A stretch of DNA of 64,000 nucleotides from the NCBI GenBank assembly GCA_947502355.1, contig CANMZP010000004.1, positions 181,968-245,967 of the forward strand, written 5' to 3'. Position 1 is the first letter of the stretch. Each line of letters opens with the position of its first letter. The translations under genes and the position numbers were made by a program. This DNA comes from an uncultured Thalassotalea sp. GTDB taxonomy: Bacteria > Pseudomonadota > Gammaproteobacteria > Enterobacterales > Alteromonadaceae. Below the pieces are notes generated by a model that did no database searches, was not told the origin of the DNA, and saw nothing but the letters and a program-made list of their open reading frames with translations. This document shows, in pieces, positions 24,679-34,042 of this stretch.

Positions 24679-25695
24679 AGTTGATAACGTTAACGGTAAT
24701 TTCGACCAAATTTTAGCTAAGGCAGCTCTTTTCCAGTTTGTTGAATTGCTATGAGTGATCATAGAGCTACCCGATAAGCTGAATTCTTGCCATTGTAACC
24801 GTAGCGGTTGTGCGCCCCATTGCTTTTTAAATCGGTAGGTATTTTCCCCGTAACTGGAACGGCCAAAATCGAAGGTCTGGCAACCTTGCGCAATCGCTAA
24901 GCTTAACATCTGCCAGTAAAGCAGCATGTTGCTATTAAGTTTATTGTACTCCCGTAAGCTTGATGCCCATGGGACACAGGCTATTTTGTCGGTGAGTAAC
25001 AACACCCCCGCTGCCACATTGACACTCCCTTTTTTGATAACGACAACCTGCATTTTTTGGCCATAATTTGTTTGTAAAGATGCAAACCAAGCTTTCGGAT
25101 GCGGAGGTGATCCCAGTGCATGCATATTCTTACTATATACCTCATAAAAATCAGCAATGGCGCTAGCGGAATTTATTTCATAGCTAAGATCGCATTTTTC
25201 AGCTTTGCGGATTTGGTTGCGAAGTTTGGCTTTCAGCTGTTGCCATAAGGTGTCAGTATCTTTTGGCAAAGGTAATAGCATCCGGATTTTGTCATGCTCT
25301 GACAATTGGCCTTGGTAAATTTCGGTTTCACTGTCTCGATATATCCACTTGCTTATTTTTAGCTTGCTTTGCAGAGATTGTGCTTGTTTGAGTAATTCGT
25401 CTTCGACCTGCTGATTATCGGCAAGACAATAAGAAACGTCACAATAGGGCAGGCTACATAAACTAGATTTACCGTTTAAGCCTTTAAATTGGCTGACTAT
25501 AAGTAAGCCATTGATGTTGGCTTTGTTCTCATTGCCTTGGTACGATAAGAGATAATAATTGTTTATATTCGAGCAAGATTGGGTTGTTAGGGCAAAGCCG
25601 CTTAAGTGATAAGGTAAGGCATCCTTATGCTGCATGACATACGAATCCCATTGTGCAATATTAACAAGGTGATTTTTATAGATACTGGTAACCAT
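24640..25695 (-). CDS. FemAB family protein, PEP-CTERM system-associated type
   Basis: A 351-residue protein with FemAB/GNAT repeats. LWQQLKAKLRNQIRKAEK (about 149-166) and QTFDFGRSSYGENTYRFKKQW (given here as the final motif, about 279-299) are the usual marks of the FemAB-like proteins that accompany exosortase A. FemAB enzymes transfer amino acids from tRNA to cell wall precursors, but the exosortase-linked group has no settled substrate. The gene is convergent with the CelD-like gene (39-base overlap) and follows a good terminator of the PEP-CTERM gene, so it probably has its own promoter. Having two GNAT-type enzymes side by side suggests acyl or aminoacyl decoration of the glycan. Confidence 0.83.
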   Translation of the reverse strand: MVTSIYKNHLVNIAQWDSYVMQHKDALPYHLSGFALTTQSCSNINNYYLLSYQGNENKANINGLLIVSQFKGLNGKSSLCSLPYCDVSYCLADNQQVEDELLKQAQSLQSKLKISKWIYRDSETEIYQGQLSEHDKIRMLLPLPKDTDTLWQQLKAKLRNQIRKAEKCDLSYEINSASAIADFYEVYSKNMHALGSPPHPKAWFASLQTNYGQKMQVVVIKKGSVNVAAGVLLLTDKIACVPWASSLREYNKLNSNMLLYWQMLSLAIAQGCQTFDFGRSSYGENTYRFKKQWGAQPLRLQWQEFSLSGSSMITHSNSTNWKRAALAKIWSKLPLTLSTLLGGKIRKYISL

Positions 25696-25773
25696 AGCTC
25701 TTAGCGTTTGTTTTTGTCTATTGTTGATATTATTAGCTAAGTTGATGATGAGCTTCCCTGCAAGTGTATAGGC

Positions 25774-25801
25774 AAAAAAATAGCCCTTGTAACAAGAGCT
25801 A
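25774..25801 (-). terminator. Rho-independent terminator of the PEP-CTERM gene
   Basis: On the minus strand a 9-bp stem (TAGCTCTTG with CAAGGGCTA, one U-G pair) and a 3-base loop lie at 25781-25801. Seven T follow (the A run at 25774-25780 on the plus strand). It lies 29 bases past the stop of the PEP-CTERM gene and insulates it from the FemAB-like gene. Confidence 0.85.
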
Positions 25802-25829
25802 CTTTTCGAAAAGTTAATTATTTTGTGGT

Positions 25830-26564
25830 TTAACTAAATAATTTTTTACGAACTATAGCAATACCAAATATGGTAAAGCTTAGCAAAAATATAACGTTTG
25901 GTTCCGGAACCTCTTTAGGGCATTCCGTACTGCCAGGAAAACTGGGTATACAGTTAATACCAAATCCACTTGCCTCGTATTCAATGGCTTCAACATAGTG
26001 ATTACCACTAGCCGTTAACGCCTTAACTCTGATTATATCATCGGCTTCCAAAAACAGGTTGGCAAACATAAGGAAGCCGTTTTCATTGGTCACATCAATG
26101 TCAGCAAAATCGAGTACTTCGTCATCTCTGATTAGATATAGCCTAATTTCTTTATCATCGCCATTATCGTTCCATCCATCACCGTGACCGTCACCCGTAC
26201 TGCCATTAAGATGGATTTGTTTTAACTGGATAGCAAATTCAAATGTAAAATCCAACCACTCTCCTACTATTGAGTTGTCAAAACCATCAGAGTAATCACC
26301 GAGTCCTCCATCGTTGGGATTTCTGTCTTGAATAACCGCATCTCCGCTTGATGTTACCATTAGGTTACCATCAGTTAAGTTATATGAAAGGTACTCACCA
26401 ACGAAATCGCAACCCTTAGCTACGGTGCCGTCACCAAGTTCAGGTGTTACTTGGGAATCGGGAGTGGGAGGAGGGCAATCATCGAAAGATATGACTGTCG
26501 CATTACTGCTAAAACTGAATAGCAGAATAAAAGGTAGAATACCCCTGATTAGTTTAGTTAACAT
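25830..26564 (-). CDS. PEP-CTERM sorting domain-containing secreted protein
   Basis: A predicted substrate of exosortase A, 244 residues long. The N-terminus has a signal peptide (LIRGILPFILLFSFSSNA). The C-terminus has the three-part sorting signal: VPEP, a hydrophobic helix of about 16 residues and a basic end (RKK). The body is rich in D, G and N, for example GDGHGDGWNDNGDD, with four cysteines placed at the two ends (DDC, KGC, NCIP, TECP). This suggests a Ca-binding or disulfide-stabilised beta domain, but no named family was recognised. The start at 26564 has an AGGAGA site 6 bases upstream. It is followed by a strong terminator and preceded by a likely sigma-54 promoter, so it is a monocistronic unit with its own control. 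Confidence 0.9.
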   Translation of the reverse strand: MLTKLIRGILPFILLFSFSSNATVISFDDCPPPTPDSQVTPELGDGTVAKGCDFVGEYLSYNLTDGNLMVTSSGDAVIQDRNPNDGGLGDYSDGFDNSIVGEWLDFTFEFAIQLKQIHLNGSTGDGHGDGWNDNGDDKEIRLYLIRDDEVLDFADIDVTNENGFLMFANLFLEADDIIRVKALTASGNHYVEAIEYEASGFGINCIPSFPGSTECPKEVPEPNVIFLLSFTIFGIAIVRKKLFS

Positions 26565-26608
26565 CTGTCTTCTCCTAAAAATTAACATTTATTAATCTTG
26601 ACTTACTA

Positions 26609-26624
26609 AGCAATTTGTATTCCA
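26609..26624 (-). promoter_or_regulatory. Candidate sigma-54 promoter of the PEP-CTERM gene
   Basis: The minus strand reads TGGAATACAAATTGCT here. It fits the -24/-12 pattern TGGCACG-N4-TTGCW at 9 of the 12 fixed positions, with GG and GC exactly 10 bases apart. Transcription would begin near 26598, about 34 bases before the ATG at 26564, with the ribosome binding site between. PEP-CTERM genes are known in other bacteria to be controlled by the sigma-54 activator PrsR, so the site fits its context. The upstream region 26640-26740 has dyads (GGACAT with ATGTCC) that could bind an activator; this is speculative. Confidence 0.6.
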
Positions 26625-26784
26625 GTGTTTTTAAGTTATTGACTTTTAATTGTTTTGTTTTTTGTTATGAGCTAGGCGGACATGCAATGTGTAAAAGTTT
26701 CTGACAGATTAAAATGTCCTACACTTGGCTTATCATCAGATTGAAATATTTGAATTATTCCCCAGAATAAATCCTGTTTAAATT

Positions 26785-26813
26785 TTGACCTATACTTAAC
26801 GAATTCGCATATT
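26785..26813 (+). promoter_or_regulatory. Candidate sigma-70 promoter of prsT
   Basis: TTGACC at 26785-26790 and CATATT at 26808-26813 are separated by 17 bases. Transcription from about 26820 would give a short leader before the start at 26840. No sigma-54 pattern was found on this strand, so prsT and the divergent PEP-CTERM gene may be under different sigma factors. Confidence 0.42.
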
Positions 26814-26839
26814 ATTTTAATAACAAAGTGGACTTTAGT

Positions 26840-29608
26840 ATGGATAAAAAATCACTATTTCTAGCTATTATGTGTACATCTGGGTTTCTATTGGGCTGTA
26901 GCCCACAAAAATCCTCTGAAGAATACTTTCAAACGGCACTTCAATCTTACGAAGCCAAAGACTATAAAACGGCAACAATTGACTTAAAAAATTTGTTAAG
27001 CAATGACGCAAATAACCCTCAAGCTCGATTGCTATTGGCGAAAACATATTTTTATTCGGGTAACTTCGAATCAAGCCAAAAAGAATTTTCTACGGCAATA
27101 AAATTAGGAATTGAGAACGTCCAGGTTTTACCTTACATGGTTAGATTAAATTTCTTGATAGGCAATCTGGAAGATCTGGAAGAGAATTTAGAAGATATTC
27201 GGCTGTTGACTCTGAACGATAAAATACCCTTGCATACAATTTTGGGAATTAATTACCTATATTCAGGAAAATCAGATACTGGCTTTGAGTTACTTTCTCA
27301 AGTTATGCGAGATGGACCCCAGCTACCTGATAATATTTATGTTCAGATGGCCAAAATCAGTGTTGCTGCTAAAGATGGTCAATTGGAACAAGCCATTGTG
27401 CGAATTGCGGAATTGGTTGATAAAGATAATGAGTTTAATGACGCTCTATTGTTACAAAGTAAACTGCTGGTGATGGCTCAGCAGAGTGAAAAAGCGCTGC
27501 AAAGCTATCATTCATTTTTAGCTCTGCAACCATATCACTATTTGATTCGAATGGAGTATATTCAATTATTAATCATCAATAAGCAATTGGCACAAGCTGA
27601 AGAGCAAGTTAATGGTTTATTAGCTAGTTTCCCATATCATCCATTGGTAAATGGTCTAAAGGCAGAAATTGTCTACAGACAAAGTAACTTTGAACAAGCG
27701 GTTGAATATGCTGCTAAAGCGCTTAATCACTTACCAGATCATACCAAGTTAAATTTAATTTCCGGTGTAAGCTACTATAAAATGCAACGTTTTGAGATGG
27801 CTTACAATCAACTCATTGCAATCGAAAATCGCTTACCCAGTGAGCATCCTGCTTATAACATGTTATTAGATTTAAAATTTAAGATGGGATACATTGATGA
27901 TGCTCTGACTGATATAGATGCCAAAAGAGAGTTTAACAAAACAGATTTAAATATCTTAACCCAAGCCAGTATCGCGTTGTTATCAGAAGGACAGGATAAT
28001 AAGGCTCAGAAATACGTCAATCAAATGGATGACAGTATGATAAATTCCCCGGAAGCACTTAACATGCGTGGGAATCTAAAGCTTGAAATGAATGATCCTT
28101 CAGGTTATGACGATTTAAATAAAGCCATTGAAATGGATCCGCAAGCTGTGAGACCAAGGCTGTCATTACTTTATAGTTATCTGAAAAAGCAAGAATTTGA
28201 TAAAGCGATGCAGGTAGCGTCAGACTGGTTATTGGTATCTCCTGATAAAGAGTATGGTCATTTAGCATATGGTATCGTTTACAGCAGTGTTGATAATAAA
28301 GATGCCGCAAATAAATCGTTTGAGTCTGCTTTACAGGTTAACCCCAAAAGCGCTGGAGCCTTGTATAATTTGGCCAAATTGGCGTTTTCTGCTAATGATT
28401 TTAAAAAATCTCAGTCTTATAGCAACCAATTATTAAGCATTAACCCTGAGCATCGGGGAGCGATTAATAATCTTATTAAGTTATCTAGCTTCATTGATAC
28501 CTCAGAAATTATTTCGACCTTTCAATCGTTGAAGCAGCAATATCCTGACAGCATTAATTTAGGGGTAGGGTATGCAAGAGCGTTGTTCTTATCGGATAAC
28601 AAGGAAGGGGCGATAAAGGAAATGGAAAGCCTTAGCAAGCTCGGCAGCGAGAACAGTATGTACCTAAGAACGTTCGCGGGTTTATCTGTTAATATGAAAG
28701 AATTCGGAAAAGCAGAACAGTACTATCAAAAAGTCCTTGAATTACAGCCTAATAAATTATCGAATAATATTGATTACCTGAATATCTTAGAGCGTCAAGG
28801 CAAGTTTCAACAGGCGGTAAGTCACCTGCAAAAAATGCAACAATTGTTTGCCGATAATTTGCTGCTAAATTTATATGAAGCAAAATTAGCGTTGGCGTCG
28901 GATAGGGTCGAAAGAGCTGCAACGATATTAGATGAAGTAAAACTTGATAAAGACAACAAGGCATTTTTTAATCGCTTGCAAGTGGCACGATACGCCAAGC
29001 AAAAAGATATAGAAAAAGCCCTTATTTATTCTGAGCAGCTTTATTTGGGGTTTAACAATTCTGATAATGCGTTTAACTACGCAAGGCTTTTATTTGACAA
29101 TGACGAGAGCGAAAAAGCGCTGGCAGTTGTTGAGCGTTTTCTGCAAGAAAATGCCGATGATAATCGGTTTTTGGCACTCAAGGCTGAAATAAACACCAAA
29201 GTTAATCCTTACGAGTCCTTAGAGTATTTCAAGAAAATGCATCAGAAGCAGCCAGATAACTTTGTGATCCTTAACAACCTTGCCTGGTCTGCGATTCAGG
29301 CGCAGCAATATGAGTTGGGCTTGCGCGAGGCTGAAAAAGCTGTTTCCCTTTCCAATAATAACCCTTTGGTGCTTGATACTTTGGCGGTTGCGCATTTACG
29401 GATGGGAAATTATCAGAAGGCCGAGAAAATTTTGACCGAAGTGAGCAAAAAGCTACCAGAGAATCAGCAAGTTAATTTACATTTGGCAGAAGTCCTTATT
29501 CATTTAAATCGCTTTGATGAATCAAAAGCCTTGCTTAATAAAGTGGATGATGGTCCTAACAAGGAGTTGGTGATGAATCTATTGCATAAAGTAAAAGAGT
29601 CCACCTAG
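26840..29608 (+). CDS. prsT: PrsT, TPR-repeat lipoprotein of the XrtA/PEP-CTERM system
   Basis: A 922-residue protein made almost entirely of tetratricopeptide repeats (for example SPEALNMRGNLKLEMNDPSG and EHPAYNMLLDLKFKMGYID). It is preceded by a lipoprotein signal with the lipobox LLGC and lipidated Cys20. PrsT is the large TPR protein found in most exosortase A systems and is expected to act as a scaffold for exopolysaccharide assembly or export. The length fits the family (around 900). The ATG at 26840 is chosen because it gives a normal lipoprotein signal; a GTG at 26828 would add 4 residues. A protease gene follows by 10 bases, probably in the same operon. Confidence 0.93.
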   Translation: MDKKSLFLAIMCTSGFLLGCSPQKSSEEYFQTALQSYEAKDYKTATIDLKNLLSNDANNPQARLLLAKTYFYSGNFESSQKEFSTAIKLGIENVQVLPYMVRLNFLIGNLEDLEENLEDIRLLTLNDKIPLHTILGINYLYSGKSDTGFELLSQVMRDGPQLPDNIYVQMAKISVAAKDGQLEQAIVRIAELVDKDNEFNDALLLQSKLLVMAQQSEKALQSYHSFLALQPYHYLIRMEYIQLLIINKQLAQAEEQVNGLLASFPYHPLVNGLKAEIVYRQSNFEQAVEYAAKALNHLPDHTKLNLISGVSYYKMQRFEMAYNQLIAIENRLPSEHPAYNMLLDLKFKMGYIDDALTDIDAKREFNKTDLNILTQASIALLSEGQDNKAQKYVNQMDDSMINSPEALNMRGNLKLEMNDPSGYDDLNKAIEMDPQAVRPRLSLLYSYLKKQEFDKAMQVASDWLLVSPDKEYGHLAYGIVYSSVDNKDAANKSFESALQVNPKSAGALYNLAKLAFSANDFKKSQSYSNQLLSINPEHRGAINNLIKLSSFIDTSEIISTFQSLKQQYPDSINLGVGYARALFLSDNKEGAIKEMESLSKLGSENSMYLRTFAGLSVNMKEFGKAEQYYQKVLELQPNKLSNNIDYLNILERQGKFQQAVSHLQKMQQLFADNLLLNLYEAKLALASDRVERAATILDEVKLDKDNKAFFNRLQVARYAKQKDIEKALIYSEQLYLGFNNSDNAFNYARLLFDNDESEKALAVVERFLQENADDNRFLALKAEINTKVNPYESLEYFKKMHQKQPDNFVILNNLAWSAIQAQQYELGLREAEKAVSLSNNNPLVLDTLAVAHLRMGNYQKAEKILTEVSKKLPENQQVNLHLAEVLIHLNRFDESKALLNKVDDGPNKELVMNLLHKVKEST

Positions 29609-29618
29609 CGATCTTGTC

Positions 29619-30383
29619 ATGCAAAAGTTGATTTATTTGTTGCTATGGTTCTTGCCAACGTCTATTTATGCGCATACCGATTTAGCCGGCATTATTAAAC
29701 AGGTTAAGCCTGGGATAGTCGGTATCGGGGTGCACTCTGCTATGGCACAGAAAAATATTTTGGCCGGTACCGGTTTTGTGATTGGTAATGGCCAATATGT
29801 GGTGACCAACTATCATCTAATAACCTTAAAAGCCAAGGCCAAAGCCATGGATAAACTAGTTATATTTACGGGTTCTGGGCGCAATGGTGATATCTATAAT
29901 GTTGAAGTTCTGGCAAGCTCAGAAAAGTATGATTTGGCCGTTTTAAAGCATAATGGCCCTAAGTTACCAGCGTTGGCGCTAAGTGATGATACATATCAAG
30001 ATGAAGGTCGGCAAATCGCCTTTACCGGATTCCCTATTGGTGCGGTACTTGGCCTTTACCCGGTTACTCATCAGGGAATGATCTCCTCAATCACCCCCAT
30101 TATAATCCCCGCTAAAAACAGCAAGGCCATATCCGTAGAAATGATAAAAGCATTGCGAGATCCTTTCCTGATTTATCAGTTAGACGCGGTCGCTTATCCA
30201 GGTAACAGTGGCAGTCCGGTATATTTGCAAGATAATGGTGAGGTGGTAGCGATTCTAAATAAGGTGTTGGTCAGCAGCAGCAAAGAATCCGCAATTGAAA
30301 ACCCAAGTGGCATTGCCTATGCAATACCAATCCGTTTTTTAATAAAATTGCTAACTGATTCCGGCATAAATATTCAGCCATAA
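29619..30383 (+). CDS. Secreted trypsin-like serine protease
   Basis: A 254-residue protein with a signal peptide of about 18 residues (LLLWFLPTSIYA) and a single S1C-type protease domain. The triad is His66 in TNYHLI, Asp105 in KYDLAVLK and Ser197 in PGNSGSP. There is no PDZ domain, unlike DegP or DegS, and the length covers the protease domain only. It follows prsT by 10 bases, so it is likely co-expressed with the PEP-CTERM system and acts in the periplasm or outer envelope. The substrate is unknown; processing of the PEP-CTERM protein or quality control of PrsT are guesses. It is convergent with yibQ, 4 bases apart. Confidence 0.88.
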   Translation: MQKLIYLLLWFLPTSIYAHTDLAGIIKQVKPGIVGIGVHSAMAQKNILAGTGFVIGNGQYVVTNYHLITLKAKAKAMDKLVIFTGSGRNGDIYNVEVLASSEKYDLAVLKHNGPKLPALALSDDTYQDEGRQIAFTGFPIGAVLGLYPVTHQGMISSITPIIIPAKNSKAISVEMIKALRDPFLIYQLDAVAYPGNSGSPVYLQDNGEVVAILNKVLVSSSKESAIENPSGIAYAIPIRFLIKLLTDSGINIQP

Positions 30384-30387
30384 GTGG

Positions 30388-31158
30388 CTATTTAGGGGCT
30401 GAGTTGTATTCCTTCTCGTGGGTTTCTTTTTGTGCGTATGAGCGGTATCTCGGCAACATTTGTGAGACCGGCACCAGCTCAATATTGTGCTTGGCCAACG
30501 TTGGCAGCATTTTTTGTAATACCGTAATGGTTTGTGGGTGAGGGTGTCCAATAGCAATCACACTTCCATGACGTTTGCTTGCATCAATTAACTTTTCAAA
30601 TTGCAGTTCAATGTAATCTTCGTTTAAATTGTTATCTAAAAAAACATGTCTGCGTAGGGTTGGTACGCCCGTTCTTTGCGCAATAAATTCTGCTTGTGAG
30701 TACTTACTTGTTCTTGAGTCCAGAAAAAATAGGTTGTTCTTCTTTAAAAAATCCATGGTCCATGACATTGGCTCTGACATTTGGGTTAATCGACTACCCA
30801 TATGGTTATTAATACCGATAACGTGAGGGATATCATTAATGGAAGCTTGAAGGCTATTTTTAACGCTATTTTCATCCATGTTCGAGGTAAGTGCTCCTGG
30901 GCCAAGCGTGAGCTTGCGTGTCGACTCCATAGGGACGTGTAACAAGATTTCGCGTTGCTGTTGGTTGCCTTTCTCTGCTAGTTCACGCCCCAGAGGGGTA
31001 TGAGGCAGAACGGAAAAAGCAACTTGACTAGGAAGGCGTAACGCACTGACATCTGTTGAACGATAACCAATATCGTCGATGACAATGGCAACTTTGCCTT
31101 TACCTTGAGCGAACGTCAGGCCGGAAAATAATACGAGAAATGAGAAAAGTATGCGCAA
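30388..31158 (-). CDS. yibQ: Divergent polysaccharide deacetylase YibQ
   Basis: A 256-residue secreted protein with a signal peptide (ILFSFLVLFSGLTFA) and a divergent NodB-like fold. VAIVIDDIGY is at the N-terminus, AFSVLPHTPLGRELA is next, LLHVPMES follows and GINNHMGSRLT is near residue 117. YibQ proteins are found next to envC and gpmI in many gammaproteobacteria, as here, and are thought to be cell-envelope deacetylases without proven substrate. It lies 113 bases downstream of envC. It marks the right-hand return to core genome after the exopolysaccharide/PEP-CTERM region. Confidence 0.9.
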   Translation of the reverse strand: MRILFSFLVLFSGLTFAQGKGKVAIVIDDIGYRSTDVSALRLPSQVAFSVLPHTPLGRELAEKGNQQQREILLHVPMESTRKLTLGPGALTSNMDENSVKNSLQASINDIPHVIGINNHMGSRLTQMSEPMSWTMDFLKKNNLFFLDSRTSKYSQAEFIAQRTGVPTLRRHVFLDNNLNEDYIELQFEKLIDASKRHGSVIAIGHPHPQTITVLQKMLPTLAKHNIELVPVSQMLPRYRSYAQKETHEKEYNSAPK

Positions 31159-31271
31159 AGAAAAACTCTTATTTTCGTTATAGTTTATTGAGTATGATTC
31201 GAGAATAACAATTTTAAAAGCTAAAATATAGCGCTAAAGTAACAAAATATTTTTGCCACTGAAAAGGCTAG

Positions 31272-32450
31272 TTAACGACACCAGATTTTTGGGTTAACCG
31301 GCTTGCCTTTATGGCGAATTTCAAAATATAGCCCAGTTTGACTTTGTCCACCACTTTGGCCTGCCAACGCTATCGGCTCGCCAATTTCCACATGGTCGCC
31401 AACATTCTTAAGAAGCGCTTGGTTATGACCGTATAAGCTCATATAGCCATCACCATGATCGAGCACAATGACCAGGCCGTAGCCTTTTAGCCAATCCGCA
31501 AATAAAACCGTTCCATTATGAATGGATTTTACGTCATCACCAAGTCGAGCACTCAGTAATACTCCCTTCCAGCGAAGGTAGCCTTGTTTTTTACTGCCAA
31601 AGCTCCGTTTTATTCGGCCCTTAACTGGCCAAAAAAGTTGTTTTTTTAGTTTTTTTAACCCAACGAGGGTTTTTTGCTGGCGCGCCTTCGCCTGAATGCG
31701 GGCAAGAGTTTGGATTAATGATTTCTCTTCAGACTCGAGTTTTTGCAGACGCTGTTTACTTGATAAAATTTGCGAGTTCAGTTTTTTAAGAGTCTGCTTG
31801 CGTTGCTGACGCTGATCTTCAAGTTGATTTTTCTGTTGCTGCTGTTTGCTAATGAGCTGCTCAAGGTTGGCTTGCTGCTTTTGTTGTTCAAGCTCAACTT
31901 CTTGGAGTTGCTTTATCACTTGCTCAAAGCTTTCTATGCTATCTACACGGGCATCATTTAAATACTGGTAATAGGTCAGTGAACGCTGTACTTTGCCGGG
32001 TTCTTCTTGATTTAGTAGCAGCTTTAGATAGTCATGTTGACCATTGGTGTAAGCGGTACGAATTTGTTCAGCCAGCGCGTTTTCTTGCTGTTTTTTTTGT
32101 TTTTTTAGTTTGGCTTGTTTTGCGCTTAATGTTTTTAATGTTTGCTCAACATCACGTTTCTGCTGCTTGGTTTTATTCATTTCTGCGGCGCTAGCAGCGA
32201 TGGCTAATTCATCTTTTTTTAAGCGATTTTCGATTTCTTTTTGCTGTTGATTGGTTTCATCTAGAGAGGCTTTTTGCTTCTGTATTTGTTGTTTAATATT
32301 GCTAAGCTTTTGTTTCTGTGTACTTTGTTGAGCGTTGGCGGGCAAAGATAATACATTTATTAAACAGCAAACAGCAAAAAGCGATGCAAGCCGTTTGGCT
32401 TGCATCGCATTTTTAAACAAATCTGTTAGATTTCGTTGAAGCTTAGTCAC
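31272..32450 (-). CDS. envC: Murein hydrolase activator EnvC
   Basis: A periplasmic protein that activates the amidases AmiA and AmiB during cell division. It has a signal peptide ending in PANA before QQS, a long coiled coil rich in K, Q and E (about residues 45-275) and a C-terminal LytM domain (about 285-392). The LytM domain is degenerate: [14 protein letters not shown] replaces the normal first metal ligand, as in E. coli EnvC, so it activates rather than cuts. The GTG start at 32450 has a GAAGG site and overlaps gpmI by 8 bases. An ATG at 32405 would give a shorter 25-residue signal peptide and is an alternative. Confidence 0.92.
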   Translation of the reverse strand: MTKLQRNLTDLFKNAMQAKRLASLFAVCCLINVLSLPANAQQSTQKQKLSNIKQQIQKQKASLDETNQQQKEIENRLKKDELAIAASAAEMNKTKQQKRDVEQTLKTLSAKQAKLKKQKKQQENALAEQIRTAYTNGQHDYLKLLLNQEEPGKVQRSLTYYQYLNDARVDSIESFEQVIKQLQEVELEQQKQQANLEQLISKQQQQKNQLEDQRQQRKQTLKKLNSQILSSKQRLQKLESEEKSLIQTLARIQAKARQQKTLVGLKKLKKQLFWPVKGRIKRSFGSKKQGYLRWKGVLLSARLGDDVKSIHNGTVLFADWLKGYGLVIVLDHGDGYMSLYGHNQALLKNVGDHVEIGEPIALAGQSGGQSQTGLYFEIRHKGKPVNPKIWCR

Positions 32451-33987
32451 GAACCTTCATTAACGTTGTGCCTGTCATCTCTGCAGGCTGTTCCATACCC
32501 ATTAAGTGTAATAGGGTTGGTGCGATATCGCTTAGCGCCCCTGTTTCACTTACTTGTGCATCACGGCCAACATAAATTAGTGGCACTGGCTCACAAGTGT
32601 GAGCGGTATGTGCTTGACCTGTTGAAGGGTCTTGCATCATTTCTGCATTACCGTGATCGGCTGTTATTAAACACTCTCCGCCAGTTTTTTGCAATGCTTC
32701 AATGATACGACTTACTGCGGTGTCTACTGCTTCACACGCTTTTACCGCGGCATCAAAGTCACCAGTATGGCCAACCATGTCGCCATTTGGGTAGTTACAC
32801 ACGATTAAATCGTGCTCACCACTTTCGATAGCGGCAACCAATTTATCGGTTAATAATACCGAGTTCATTTCTGGTTGTAGGTCGTATGTAGCAACTTGTG
32901 GAGATGGCACTAGAATACGTTTTTCACCATTAAATTCGTCTTCACGACCGCCACTAAAGAAGAAGGTTACGTGGGCGTATTTTTCAGTTTCTGAAATACG
33001 TAATTGGGTTTTATCGTGCTGTTCTAACCACGAACCTAATACGTTATTTAAATCTTCGGTAGGGTATGCACAAGGCGCATCAATGTCGGCTGCGTATTCT
33101 GTTAACATTACAAATTCAGCAAGTTTCGGTGCTTTTTTCTTTTCAAAACCAGCAAAGTCTGCATCGGTAAAGGCGCGTGTAAATTGACGGGCACGGTCAG
33201 CACGGAAGTTCATAAAAATTAATGAATCTCCATCTTCAACTTGAGCAGCATTCCCTTGTGCGTCTAAAATCGCTGTTGCGCCAACAAATTCATCGTTTTC
33301 ATCACGCTCATAAGCATTGGCTAAACCTTCCACAGCAGAGCTTGCAGTGTGTTGAGAAATACCAGAAACCATTAGGTCGTAGGCTAATTCAATACGTTCC
33401 CAACGTTGGTCACGGTCCATGGCATAATAACGACCAATGATTGAAGCAACACGACCATTGCCAAGCTTGTCGAATAAGGCTTCGGCTTTTTCTAAAGACC
33501 CTTGAGCACTTCTTGGTGGCGTATCACGACCATCAAGGAAAGCATGCAAGTAAACTTTTTTAGCACCACGAGCGTGAGCCATTTCAACCGCGGCAAAGAT
33601 ATGCTCTTCATGACTGTGAACGCCACCTGGCGACATTAAGCCAAAAATGTGTACGGCTTTGTCATTGTTTGCCGCTTTATCAATCGCTTGTGCTAATACT
33701 GGGTTATCACCAAATTCGCCATCAGCAATGGATTTCGTAACGCGTGTAAAGTCTTGATATACGATACGACCCGCACCCAAGTTTACATGACCAACCTCAG
33801 AATTTCCCATTTGACCATCAGGTAAACCAACTGCCATGCCCGATGTTTCAATTAACATGTTTGGCTTGCTTTGCAGTAAGTTATCTAATACTGGAGTGTT
33901 TGCGTGGAAGATAGCATTTGATTCGCTATCTTGACGATAACCCCAACCATCTAAAATAAGTAAAACTGTTGATTTTTTGTTGCTCAT
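32443..33987 (-). CDS. gpmI: 2,3-bisphosphoglycerate-independent phosphoglycerate mutase
   Basis: A 514-residue cytoplasmic enzyme that interconverts 3- and 2-phosphoglycerate in glycolysis and gluconeogenesis and needs manganese. Features seen are [12 protein letters not shown] at the N-terminus, [20 protein letters not shown] with the catalytic serine, [28 protein letters not shown] and [12 protein letters not shown] for the metal ions. The length is normal. It overlaps envC downstream by 8 bases. A perfect HexR-type palindrome lies 41 bases upstream of the start codon, so the gene is likely controlled with other central carbon genes. Confidence 0.97.
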   Translation of the reverse strand: MSNKKSTVLLILDGWGYRQDSESNAIFHANTPVLDNLLQSKPNMLIETSGMAVGLPDGQMGNSEVGHVNLGAGRIVYQDFTRVTKSIADGEFGDNPVLAQAIDKAANNDKAVHIFGLMSPGGVHSHEEHIFAAVEMAHARGAKKVYLHAFLDGRDTPPRSAQGSLEKAEALFDKLGNGRVASIIGRYYAMDRDQRWERIELAYDLMVSGISQHTASSAVEGLANAYERDENDEFVGATAILDAQGNAAQVEDGDSLIFMNFRADRARQFTRAFTDADFAGFEKKKAPKLAEFVMLTEYAADIDAPCAYPTEDLNNVLGSWLEQHDKTQLRISETEKYAHVTFFFSGGREDEFNGEKRILVPSPQVATYDLQPEMNSVLLTDKLVAAIESGEHDLIVCNYPNGDMVGHTGDFDAAVKACEAVDTAVSRIIEALQKTGGECLITADHGNAEMMQDPSTGQAHTAHTCEPVPLIYVGRDAQVSETGALSDIAPTLLHLMGMEQPAEMTGTTLMKVRD

Positions 33988-34027
33988 GATTATGCCTTGC
34001 TCTGTGAAAGGTAGAATATCCTAAGAA

Positions 34028-34042
34028 TGTAATAATATTACA
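34028..34042. promoter_or_regulatory. HexR-type operator upstream of gpmI
   Basis: TGTAATAATATTACA is a perfect odd-length palindrome. It equals the known HexR motif of Shewanella and relatives, TGTAAT-www-ATTACA. It lies 41 bases before the gpmI start, overlapping the likely promoter region. HexR controls central carbon genes in these bacteria; a link to gpmI is inference but fits its function. Confidence 0.65.

Noticed and set aside
1..26564. Insertion sequence or transposase in the exopolysaccharide locus
   Set aside because: No transposase-like frame, terminal inverted repeats or target duplications were seen, although base composition varies.
26690..26760. Possible sigma-54 site for prsT (TTGGCTTATCATCAGATTG)
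   Set aside because: The GG is not followed by GC at the right spacing, so the pattern fails at the key position.
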